A DNA stretch of 64,000 nucleotides from Synaphobranchus kaupii (taxonomy: Eukaryota > Chordata > Actinopteri > Anguilliformes > Synaphobranchidae). This document shows, in pieces, positions 24,601-37,434 of the stretch (position 1 is the stretch's first letter; the number at the start of each line of letters is the position of its first letter). The notes under the pieces were generated by a model. The model searched no databases. It saw nothing but the letters and a program-made list of their open reading frames with translations, and was not told the DNA's origin. The position numbers and the translations under genes are program-made. The stretch is from positions 78,181,386 through 78,245,385 of the forward strand of contig CM056376.1 in the NCBI GenBank assembly GCA_029718625.1. The letters run 5' to 3'.

Positions 24601-27600
24601 TATATGGTCAGCTGAGATCTATATGGTTAGCTGTGACATGAGCAATGAGCAGTAATATCTCAAGAGTGCACAATCTGCCAAAAACTATTTATATTGACAT
24701 GGAAAATATTTACCCATACATACTCTGTCTGCCCATGGTATGAGCTTCCCCTGCAGAGTCAGTAGTAAAAGCACTTCAATAATCCCAACAAATCTTCAAC
24801 TCTAATTCCAACTGCTTATCAATGTATACCTGATTTTACGGTACATGCATCAATATGCAGCATGGGCGGAGGGATGCACTCTCCGAGCGACCTTTCTAGT
24901 TGTTATTGTTTTACAATTAAGAAGTAAGCTTGCAATCGCAAGCGTTCAAATTTAACATGGGTTGCTCAATTTTAAAAGTGCTAGTGAGGCTGGAGGTTTT
25001 GCTCTTGCCCAGCACAAACACACGAGAGCACAACTGATCAGTCTGTGACCGTGAGGTTCTACTGTACTCCACAAGCTCAGTAAATACATGTTAACCCACT
25101 TAACTCATCACTTGAATGTCTCAATGTGGATGTGAGGGGGGGACTGCAGATTAAATTTAACACAGGACATCCAACACAAGTACCAAGACCTGCCACCTCT
25201 GGACACTTGCCAGTAAAGTAGCCAATGAACCATTTGGCATAAGACCATTGCAACATACCTCTCCATGTAGCCTGAAGGGGGACCCAACCAGCCCGTCCAG
25301 TCTCTCCTGAAGAGCTGCCAGGATCTGAGGGTTCTGCATCATCTGGGCTGTAAGCTGACGAGCTGACGGCAAATAAACAAGTCAGGCACCCCCAAACGAA
25401 GATTCTCCCTCAGCCCCAAAGCCAGGCCCAATCAATTGACTGCCAAAACTTTCCACTTCTGAAGAGGTTTTGATGGAAACGGATGAAACAAAAATGTATT
25501 AAATGCTCAAGAGTTTTACTGGGGAATGAAATTCAAGGGGTGTCATGAGGGCACTCAAGTCCAGAGCTAAGCCAGTTCTAGCAGAAATACTTGCTTGCCC
25601 AGACCTGCACGCATCAATGTGAGAACACACTGTCACAAAACAAGCAACACTGGAACACTGAATCTCAGCCTTCTTCCTTCCAAACCTAAGCAAAAAGCCA
25701 TGCAAGTCCAGCAACAAAAAAGGTTTCCAAATAATCAATGGGACAACTTACCTTAATAAATAACAGGATAATAAAGAAGTGGTTTGGAGGACAGAAAATT
25801 AAGTGCACAGATCTGCTTGACGAGAATCAATCAACAAGAGGCATTAACTAATGATTAAATGGAGAAGGCCTGGCCTGATTAAGCTTTGCATATTAAATAA
25901 AAGCAAATCAGGCTTCGCCCACTGGACAATAACATTTAATAAACTCCTACTTTGTGCTAGGCCTACCAAGGGAAATGGCTTGCCATTTACAGAAACAAAT
26001 ATTGTGAGCAGGAAAAGCAAGGACAGTTTTTAGCATTTTCATCCCCGGGGCAATTTGCACGGTTCCACTCATAACCTCACCCCAGGACTTTTAGGATGAG
26101 AACAGCGGATCTTAGTTTTCACGAACCAACAGATAAACATCAATCCAGGCCTTTTAAAAGACATGCATCTTCTCTCCCCGTAATAAATCAGTGATTCCTC
26201 TGACAATTTTTGTGGTTACAGCCATGATGGGGATTTGACAATATTTAATCGGAAGTCGAAAAAGGCAACCTGGAATCACGTGCATCACGTCTGCAGCTCT
26301 GCTCAAACAATGCAAAAAAGGAATATAAAACATGGGTCTTGGCGCTCCTACCTTTGCTGTTGACATCCTCGCCAGCTTCCTCATCCTCCACTTCCTCCAC
26401 GTCCTCCATATCTGCCATATCCAGCTCTGCCTGGTCTTTGCTGCAAAGAGAGGAAGGGACAGAAGTTTGAACACCGGCTTTTCCCACAAACGCACAGCTC
26501 ATACATTAGCCTTGCGATAAGCCATCATTGATTTTCAAGCACTATTATAGGCAAAGCAGCAGTTTAGCTATTGAACAACAGCAGTATCAGCACAAATTCA
26601 CCATTCAGTTTTAAATTTTTTTTGAATTGCTTTCATGCTTTGACTAGAAAAGGCCAATTTAGGGCATTAACTATTATTGTGCCTGCAATGCATGGATGGT
26701 GGATTTAAAGAGACTGCCAACTCAAATCGATGATTCAGCTTTTCAATGGTTAATTGTCATCCTGGGGTGGAATAAACATAATCCAAATATCAGTACTAAG
26801 TGATATGCCTAAATTGAGATATGCCCTGCCCCCCCCCCCCCCCCCCACCACCATTGCCAGTAATTGATCCGGGTGTCAAGCCAAAAATATAATTGGCACT
26901 ATTTTGATGCGCTAGCCAGCTAGCTTTCCCAAACATTAGCTGATAACACTTATAAACACACATTGCTAACGTTATTAATTTCGGCATTATCAAGTTCACA
27001 TTGCAGCTGCCTGTTTTTAGACTGGCAGAGCAAACGTATACCTAAAACGTGACTCATATGACGTATATCTGAGCCGACGAGAGTTCATGAAGGGCAGAGG
27101 GGACCAAATTTGTCGGGGGGCCCTTTTTTTTGGCGTGACACCGGCAAGGTTATGAGCGGACAGGATTAAAATGTGACCAGTAAACGTCATTAGTTCCTCT
27201 CAGCCAATAGTGAACCCATGGTCATACGTCACAGAAGCGTTTCTGTGAATGCCACACCTCACTTTGGGGGGAATAATTCAGACTAGCTCCCATAGAAAAC
27301 AACGATGCAGGAAGACAACAAAGATCGGGGGAAAAAACCCCTGTAAAATTCCCAAAAGCTTTTGTTGCATTGTGAACTGCACAGCCAATGCAATTAAAAA
27401 ATCCCGACTTGCATTTTGCCCATTTGCCATGTCCAATCGGAAATCCCTACAGACGAGCCCTGTGGCTGTGCCATTATGAGAGAGTAGGTGGAAGGAAACT
27501 GGTGTCTCATCTCCACGTCTGCAGAAAGCACTTCTTAACAGGTAAAGAAACGTCACATAATATGGATAGTTAGAACTACAGGCTTCAACAATAACTGTCG

Positions 27601-30600
27601 CCCGAAACTTGAGCCCATTGTTCCGATTGGGTCAGTGGGCTTAATATGCCCTCATTAGGCTACATGCAGCTGGAGATATAGCTAGCCAACTAAGACACAT
27701 CCAGAGGCCAAGAGTACATTTTACATGTTTACTGATAATGGGCATGCAACAAAATACCAGCTATTCCTCTCAGGAATCAAACACAGAAATACAGTCTTTG
27801 TGGCATCAGTAACGTTAACGTTACCACACTGAAATGTCAAAGAAAAAGAAAATTGTTGATGTTTATTTCATTGGAACTTGGAAGACTGAAGCCAGAGGCA
27901 TGTTGCCAGATCAAGTCGTTGCTGGGTAGTGATGTAATATAATTGGTTGACATTTTAGTTATATACATTACAAAACATATCTTTCATTGTTTGTCTTTTT
28001 TTATACAGGGATTTTATGGTTGTGTCTCAGGGCAATCCCATTAAGTTGATAACGCAATACACATTGTGTACAGCTATGCTGTACCGGTAACGTTACTATT
28101 TGAAAGACATGGGTCTCTGAGATTAACATTAGTATTATGTGAACGGATCTTTAGTTCAGTGGCTCAAACATATGGTACGGTTGCACCACACACTTTTTAT
28201 TTAGCTATCATTTGTTTTGCTAAACGGCACGTAACTTGCCTAGAGGCTCTTGGGCGTGGCCTGAATATTACAGCTTTCACACCCACCCAGGCCTGAGAAC
28301 TGCATAGTCGGCAGAAAGTGACACTATTCAATCTTCATTTTTTTCAGCTGTAGACGTTTTTAAAGACTGAAATATTGGTGGATGATTATTTTAATAACTA
28401 GGAGTAATGTCAAATAAAGAAAACCACGTTTTAAGCACAGTTGGCAATCCCTTTAAGTGAATCACAGTCACTGGCCAATAGGGGTGCAACGGATCACAAA
28501 ACTCACGGTTCGGATTGTATCACGGTTTTGAGTCACGGATCGGATCATTTTTCGGATCAGCAAAAAAAAAAAAAGGGAGACAAGTATATCTTTGCTTTCC
28601 ATTTATTCTGTAAAACACTTAAAGCAATGAACTTTTGCCCATGGTCTTAAATGAAAACAACATTCAATTCTATTTCTCGTTACTAGTTCTATTTTGTCCG
28701 TAGTTATGCAAAAACCTCTCGTTGGTAGTTCTGAAAACAATTGATTCTATATGGAAGCAAATAGTTCCTTCTCAACTTTATACCATAAAATTGGCACCAA
28801 TTTTGGTTATTTTTGTCATTAGTTAGATTATTTAAGAAAATTGCATGAAACCGCAACTCAATTTACCCATCTCTCTCCGTCTTGCGTTTTAAAAATGCTT
28901 TGGTCACGCAGCCTATTTTAAACAGCCCAGGCTAAGGAAATTGCATTTCACGATCTGCATCATGAGATGGGAACATCTGAAAAAAATAGCCTACTGTAGA
29001 TACAGAGTTTGTTACTGTTAGATGTAACGTGTCATATCTAAGACATTTCGCTGGATAAAATGTTTTTTTTAATATACAGATTAATGTGCTTTGTGAAGTA
29101 ACTTGTTCGCATTCGCAACCAGCGTTGCTCACTTCAGCGTTACCTTACATTAGGTAAAGCCCTACTATGTTACGTTCATATTTCCAAACTGAATAAATAC
29201 TGCACCTCTAACCACAAAACGTCTTTGCTAGATTAAAGTTGTTGTAAGTAAGATATTTGGCGAAGACAAACTTTTCAAATCAGTGGATTTAGCGTTATTT
29301 GCCGGCTTTATTAATCAGCTGTTGGTGTTGCTATGGATACCATTCATAAGGGTCGACTCTAATGGCGCTGGCAGCAGATAACGTAGACGGCGTATTAATT
29401 TAGAACGGTGATTAAAATGTTGCCAGCGCTACTTCATTGCCGGGCGGTTTAACGAAATAAATGCCCACCCTCCAGCCAATCAGAATCGAGTATTTATCCA
29501 AGCCATGGTATAATACTTTTAAAAGTACCAGCGGCAGTAAAACTGTAATTCACTATGATGGTTAAATTTTGCAATTAATCCGCGGTTCACATGCGTGCCG
29601 AACCGTGGGGGGCGATCCGTACGGATCACGGATCAACTACGTTCCGTTACACCACTACTGGCCAATGAATAGAGCCAGGGAAGGTGGAACTCCAAATCTG
29701 GGCATAAACATCACAGCCAAGGTGACCCTACCGCCCCGCAATTTTGGCGGATTAAGAGTGAGGTAGGGAGAGAAAATCGCTACGAAAGTACAAACCCCAA
29801 TTCCAAAAAAGTTGGGACAGTATGTAAAATGCACATAAAAGCAGAAGGCAGTGCTTTGTAAATTATTTTACATACATTCAAATAAAAACGGTACAAAAAG
29901 ATATTTACCTGAACAACTTTATTGATTTTTGTAAATATACGCCAATTCCGAATTTGATGCCTGCAACACGTTCCAAAAAAGTTGGGACAGGGGCAAAAAA
30001 AAAAAAAAAACTGCCGTTTGGAACATTCCACAGGTAAACCGGTGATGCTATCATGACTGGGTATAAAAGGATATCAAAAGACTCTTGATATCATATTTTC
30101 AGGTACTCGAACAAGCAATACTATAACCTCTCTGCATTTGAATGGATCTATATGGGAATTGGGGGGTGGGAGTAGATTAAGCTGTGAATTACACAGGAAT
30201 AGTATGGAACCCATGGTTGGCTAAATGGCTGTAAGTCCTTAAGGGTCTGAGGTATCAACCGAGTCTCAAACGATCACTGCTGCCAGACATGCAGTAGATA
30301 TGGATGGATCACTAAGGTTTGTTTCTCCCGACTCATTTTCCTATTGAACATTTTCATATGGAAAAATGAGTAAGAAATATCTGGCAGCAGTGGGATGGTT
30401 TGAGGCTCGTTTGATAACTTACAGCCATGTTTTGAGATTCTCCATTCATTTCAACCGGGCTCTCTAGGAGGCGTGGCAAAGCATGCACATCGGGTACGTC
30501 ACAGCCCAGCCGCTTAAGGAGCCTGCCTGCTCTGTTCTCAGACACAGAGAAGAGTAGGAATGTATTCTATGGTCCTTAAAACAACCAGGGGGTATAGTTC

Positions 30601-33600
30601 TGACCATATCAATACTGAAAATGGGTGGTATTCCCCTTCATGTACTGAAAACATTGGCACGATTGCGATTTTTGGTGACTAATCATGTATATTTTGAAAT
30701 AAAGAAAAAGACGTTTAATAAATGTATACATTTTACGAATTAATGTTTGACCCTTGTAAATTGAGCTGGGTCAGCTTTCGTGGGGAGTACAGTTTTGTGG
30801 GATTGTCTTATATCCTATAAAACAATAAACATATGGCTTCTCTCAGGCAAACCCATGAATTTTGATGGAATTTAAATATGAAAATATGGCATTCTCAGAT
30901 ACATATCAGTATGAAATGGCACTCCACTCAAGCTAAGGTGATGCTTGTTTTAAAAGTGTGCCAAGCCTAAGTCTTAAAAGCCTTGCAGTCACAAAAGGTA
31001 TAGGAAAGGCGCTGGGATCATTGCCGCACTTTGATTAGCCTACTCTGCACAGAGCTGGGAGATGATCTTCACACCTGCTCTGAGCCCCCTTTGATCTGCC
31101 TGCATTCGTCAATCAAAGTCAGCATCAACATTAAGGGCATTTTCACACTTGGGTCGATTGAGGGCTTTTTCCGAACCCGAGACCGTTTACCCCGAGAGTT
31201 TGGTACATTTAGATAGGTGCGAAAGCCATTTTTGAACTCAAAAAAAAAAGTGACCAAAAAAAGCTGTCTAGAGTCCGCTTGAAAACCGGGGTCTGGGGTT
31301 CAGTTCAAGAGAACTCCGGTACAGTTTGCATCTGGTATGAAAGCAATCCAGTCTAATTACCGGAATTGATTGATTGATTGATTATGTAGCTACATTTCAA
31401 GAGAGACACATAGAGCGTGTGTGCGTTCATATTTTTTCAGGAATAAAAACATTTTGAGAAGAGATAACATGCATGGTAACTTCTGGCTGGGGTGGAGGTT
31501 ATAGTGTGATAAGCTCACCTTACACCTACATGCGAATGTGTTGCAAGTAGCCTAAAACAGAAAATGCTCATCGCATCACTTCTTGCGTTCTACGATATCT
31601 ATGCAAACGAATAGCACCCCTTCTTAAGCAGCTGTGAAAACAGGAACCCCCGAAACCTGAGCTGTGGCATCTCAACCAGCCAGGACTGCACAAACACCTG
31701 CTTCAAGGACACATGACAAATGGGGCTACGGCTTCATTATGCACAGTACAGTACAGTACAGCACAGTAGATCCATGGACAGCAGCTTTCTTTGGCACAAG
31801 GAGGACTAGACAGCAGTCCAGCAAGACATACAGAGGTAGAACAACAAGGTCCAGGACAGTTTCTCTCAAACGTTAAATTTCCATGATGCATAACCGACAT
31901 CACTACTGCCAGATCTTCAAACACATGCCAAGTGCTTTATCAATCGTCTGGATGGCAGGTTGTAATACAATACATGCACAGCCAGCATATGGTTTGTCCG
32001 TTCAAATTCTGCCCCTTTTACCTTGGGGAAAGTAGTTTAAACCGAATAACATGAAACTCAGTAATTAGGTAGTTATCATACATATAATATAAAGTATTAT
32101 ATGTATGATGCATGCAGTGTTTCTGCAGTTCCTCATGTCAAACGGAAAGTTCTGGAGTAATACAAGTACTTGTGTAATTTGTCAGCTACAAAGTTCAGGG
32201 GTCGTATTCACGAAACATTTTATCTTACCAATAAGAGTTCTCCTAAGTGCTTCTGAGACCTTTTACGAGGAGTCACTTTTTTTTTTTTTTTCTCCTTAAT
32301 TTAAATCATAATTTTCTTCATTTTATACTGCACTATTGAGTTGAGAACAATTGAAGCATTTGAGAAGTTTTGGCTTTTTTTGCTAAATGTAGGCAGGGCA
32401 ACCGAAAAATGTATTTCCGGAAATCAACATAAATATTGTGCTTAAAATATCCGTTTAACCTTAAATAAACGTATTATGGACAATAACTGTCCATGTATGT
32501 AATTTTAAGGTGATATATGGACTGTTTTTGCGGCTTTTAAACTCACATTTTCCCAACATTCCATCAATGATAAGAGTAAGACTGACGGCAACGAAAACAG
32601 ATCAGCGGAGCCAATATTGTGTTCTATTCAGTGTCTCGCAGTCATTCTTTCAGTTGACTTGATCAACTGTCAGAATTCTGAAAGACTGTCAGGTCAATAT
32701 TTTCGTTGGACACTCTGTACATCCCGCCTTATAACTAAAGTCCCAGCTTTCTGGTGAAAGGTTTAAACGGAATCTGAAGATTGACATTTCAGGCTCCAAT
32801 CAAGTTAACGGTGATGAGCGTACCATTACATTATATTGCAAATAACAATGCCGAGTACTTCTGACGTAATTTACATAGCAACTGTATGCCCAGATCACAG
32901 CGCTTCATCCACAGATGCCAAGGGAAATCGATAATGATTCAGAAGATATAACTTTTAAAAATCTAATTCCATCATCTACTAGGACTTTTGACGTTTATCG
33001 AGGGTGTGACAAATTTTCGGTGCCGCTGACCATAATCGAACGCTTTCACTTTTACAATTTGATTGTACAAGTAACGTTAGAAGTCAATTTTTTATGGGTT
33101 AGGGCTATTGATTTCTGTTAGCTTCACCATTCTAGCCTCATACGGCGAACAAGAAAGGCTAACAATACACTAGCACTTCTTGTAAGTTCTCACCACTGAG
33201 TAAAAAAGTCAGTAAACTTCTTTTTCTGTGAGAAATGTATCGTCAAGCTCACATGCATTCACTACATTCTAAAGCTCCGGTTTGCCCTCCCTACTAAATT
33301 CTTTTTGGGATATTGTTGAAAAAAGTGTTTAGAATCAGCAAAGAAAGGAATTGAAAAAAGTATCAATTTGGCATCGGTATCAAACACCAGGTATCGGTAT
33401 CTAAAAATTTCTAACTATACTCAGTAGGCCTGTTACGATAACTATTTTTGTTGGACGATATATTGTCCCAGAAATAATTGCGATAAACGATATTATTGTA
33501 ATTTTAAGACCATTTTATGCCACTGATATAATGATAATGTTTGAGTCACTTCCCTCTGGGAGGAGGCTGCGGTCCATCAGGACCAAAACCTCACGCCACA

Positions 33601-36600
33601 AAAACAGTTTCTTCCCATCTGCAGTGGGCCTCATTAACAAGGCCCGGGGCCCCCACTGACACTGTTTCCTACCTCCTCCACCTATAGACACTTCACATTA
33701 CATTAAAGTCTGTCAATATGCGTTATATTAACGCACCTCTGGACTATGTACTTACACTCCATAACTGTGAATAACTGAACATTAATCCTGCACAATTGCA
33801 CTCCTGTTATTTCCATAACTGTGAATAACTGAACATTCAATTGTTACATTGTTAACTGTGAATAACTGAACATTCCATTGTTAATACTTTTGCACATTAA
33901 TCCCGCACAATTGCACTCGTTATTTAAGGAAAATAAGAATATCCTGCAGATTCCGTATACATTCCTCATACTGTTTTCCTCTTGTAAATATGTTTATTTT
34001 TATTCTATTCTCTTTTACCAATTTATGTACTGTGAAGCACCAAAAAACCAAGACAAATTCCTTGTATGTGAAAACTTACTTGGCAATAAAGTTCTTTCTG
34101 ATTCTGATAATATAATATAATAATAATGCAAGTACAGAGAACAAGATAAAATGAATTCACGTGAGGAAAAGATCGCTCAGACTTTAAATTCATTTCCCAC
34201 CTCTAACGACAATTGGACAAAGTTGTTTCGGATTATTAGACGCGCCGTTGGCCCGGTAGGTGAAGACGGAGGCTGACAGCAGCTCCTCCGGGTCTGATTT
34301 CAGACGGCAAGAGTGATCATGAAGGCGTGAGATGTGAAGAAAAAGTGAGGAGGGATGTTTTCCACTCATGGATGATCCGATAACAGCATCCAGTGTCTCT
34401 GATTAACGTTACTGTTATCTGAAGAGGACTTAAAGAGCCCGGAGTACACCGGGAGGAACAGGTGCAGCAGCAAAGTGTAGGACAGCGACGCATGTTACGT
34501 TACAAGCTCTTAACACCAGAGGTGAGAGCGACCAGATTAAAGAAAAGACTAATGTAAGTGCTTCAGTTACTTAATCTACACAATCCTTGTTTTTTTCTGT
34601 TTGTAAAGGCTGTTAAAAATCACTAGAGCAGGTTCACAATGCAGCTCTGTGTGTAACGTAGTCTAATGTAGTGTGTAGCCTACTTTTTATTACTTTTTCC
34701 TTTGATTTCGTTTTATTAAAATTAAATAAAACGAAATTTTCAATTCAGTTTCAGTTAGTTTTCAGAGTTTAATTTTAGTTTTTATTGTACCTCTTAAGCC
34801 CTAGAGCACCCGCTGGAGGACGTGTGTGTCTGTGCGTGTGTGTGTCTCTGTGCGTGTGTTATGATGACTCATCATAACTCAGACTATAAAAGTGGTAAAT
34901 TATCGTTCCGACATTGAGAGGTGTTGCTGCAAATGGTTTACATGGCTCCTCAGTGATTAATGCTGTATAATAACCAGAAACACAGCAGTATTCCTGTTAG
35001 TTCATGCTTTTCTTTCAAATGTAATTCTAAAATATATCTTGACTGGTTGGTTGAATGGTTACAGTGAAACAGTTCTCAGAGTATATCAGCAGGAGCCAGG
35101 ACGCTGCGCAAAAAAAGAAGAAAAAAAGCGAGTGTTCTACAATTTAGATCTGAAAGTATCCTGATGAGAGGAGGGAATGCATTTTTCACCATAAAAAAAA
35201 CAGTAGGCTAGGCTGAGATTGAAGGGAATTTGACGTGAAAAATCTCACCAATATAGCTCACGCTATCCAAAACTGAATGTCCCCCCACTTCTAAACTCAT
35301 TCCGGCGCCACTGTGAGAGGCACAGATCGTCTCGAACAAAGTGGCTCAAAAGGCCGAGTTAACCAACAACTGAGTAACAACAGTAACGTAACAAGTGTCG
35401 CTGTCATCAACTCGACCAACGTTACTTCGCTGTCTCCTCTGCTCCGCTGAATTCCGTGTGTGTAGAGGTGCAGCCCCGGCGCGGTGGTCAGAGGAGAGAA
35501 ACTCAGCGGGATCATAAATGACTGCAAAACTGGATTTATCAAAATGCTGAAACCTTCTGGAAATAACCTGCTGAAACAGGTAGACAGATTATTTGCCTCA
35601 AATAGATAGACCACGCACAATAAGTTATGCTGTTTATTCTGGCATCATGTTGGCTAAAATGTTGGTGACATTCTTATGTAAACAAACACGCATGTACTGT
35701 AAACACAATGGGCAATATCGAGGTCGCAAAAATGATCGACGTCATGTCCATTTATCGTAAGATAAGTCGATATAGTAATTATCGTGACAGGCCTAATACT
35801 CAGCCCTACCGATGAATGTTAGAAACACTGGTATTCTTTGCAGTCAGACAAGAGCAGATCCGGGAGACATGTGTTGCGCCTGACCACAATGTCAAGAGGA
35901 TTGTAGATGGAATTAAAAAGTAGTCCAGCTATGGTCATGAAGTCGGCTTTATTTTTATTGTTTTTGTAGTTGAACATCAACAGGGACCCGTGTGAATTGT
36001 CGGGGCAATGTGGGGCCTGCAGAGGGCATTTATTGTTCGGTGTAATATTGTACTGACAGATGACATTCCAAGTTTGTCTGCAATGCATTGCTGCATTTTA
36101 TCTGTGGCCATGTAGCGTATAGTTGTCAAAACCTCTCTCTCATTAGGTTGTTTTTGTTTATTGGTGAAGTGGACTGCATCCCTGAATAGCTCTACTATAA
36201 TCTTAATACCCTCGCAATACCTCTTTAAAGGTCTGCTCCGGTGAGGAGCCTTTTTTCCCTGAAAATGGTGTTTAATGGCAATTTGGGGTTAGAAAAATAC
36301 ACTGGGGCCATGGATATAGTGGTTATGTGCCTCCTTCATAATGTTCTTCTAAGCAAAATGCCTCCTGAAGTCTCGCCGGATCAGAAACTGGGATTTACAA
36401 ATAGAAACATGCGTGTGAAATCTATGAATTTCAATTTGTTGAATTTTCTGCCTTGCTCCACCTACTACCTCCCACTCCACCATGCCATTTCAATGACATC
36501 AACAGGTGGCTGCAGTTAGTCTGAACCTTAGTTTATGTAATACGTAGAGACAGCGATGCCAATAGAAACCAATGGGGAGCATATCCAAACGAGAAAGTTT

Positions 36601-37391
36601 TAATGTTTCGCTCAAGTCACATGCGCAGTTGTGTCCTTGGAGTCACATGTACAGCGAGGATGGCACAGAAAGTGACGTGAAGACAGCTGCGTCAAAGCCT
36701 TACGAGTATGTAATTGGTTGCCAACTAGTGTGCAAAAATACGACGTAGGCCAGAATAAAAACATTCATATCTTTCTGATATAAGAAAAACATTTGACCAC
36801 AGAAAAATAAGTAATTTTTCAAGACATTTTAATGCAGAGTTAACGTCAATATATAAGTGGAAGTAATTTATTTTTGCCGTCAAAAATGAATGGAGCACAA
36901 GGGGGAAACACACAATTATAGACATCAGCAGAGGGTGACATTATATCTGGTGCTAAGGTTCAGAGCCAAAAGCTGGGCCCTTGGTCTGAACAAATTGGTG
37001 CCTGAATTTAGCTTAGCACTAGATAGCTAATCAGTTAGGTGGCATACAGCACTGAGATGAACACGTCAGGGAATAAGCATTGCGCGATGCTAGCGTCTTT
37101 GCATAGAATTCCAAAAAAAGATGGTTCTTACATCTCCTGCAGCGGTGGAAGTACAATTGCATTCAACCTGGATTAAGCAATGTTATGTAGCCATCTTTTT
37201 TTGCCGGAGGCCGTGTCTGAATCCGCACACTTGCCTACAATTGAGTATGCCAGTTAAGTGTATTTAAGTATAAAAAGCTGTTAAGTACTAGGACTGGCAC
37301 CGAATATTCGGATATTCATTTCTTAGGTAGACATTCAAATCTCAATTCAGGATTCGGATTATTCGTTTTATTAATATTATATAGGCCTATA

Positions 37392-37434
<43 letters not shown>

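Larger units (their letters stand above)
20924..24899 (+). mobile_element. Helitron-like element with subterminal inverted repeat
   Basis: The left end TCCCTCCGCCC is exactly complementary to GGGCGGAGGGA at 24864-24874. A GC-rich imperfect hairpin (GCACTCTCCGAGCGAC) follows, then CTAG at 24896-24899 and a T. A terminal CTAG with a hairpin and a 5' end complementary to an internal 3' site is the layout of Helitron2-type elements. The element carries a palindrome at 21440-21491, another at 24528-24650 and a 1.64 kb Tc1 insertion. I find no Rep/helicase frame, so it is non-autonomous. Confidence 0.6.
17744..25258 (-). other. nap1l1: nap1l1 intron 3
   Basis: A 7.5 kb intron. It holds a LINE tail (19740-19923), a GC-rich non-repetitive block (about 20040-20500), and the Helitron-like element at 20924-24899 with its Tc1 insertion. 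Confidence 0.8.

Noticed and set aside
32200..32290. Transposon end paired with 43262-43285 (GTATTCAC motif)
   Set aside because: Both carry a similar dispersed motif, but they are 11 kb apart with several unrelated insertions between, and no target duplication links them.
35819..36088. 89-codon minus-strand frame right of a hAT element
   Set aside because: It has no recognisable domain, no splice context and no conserved motif. It may be a relic of a transposon but cannot be supported.
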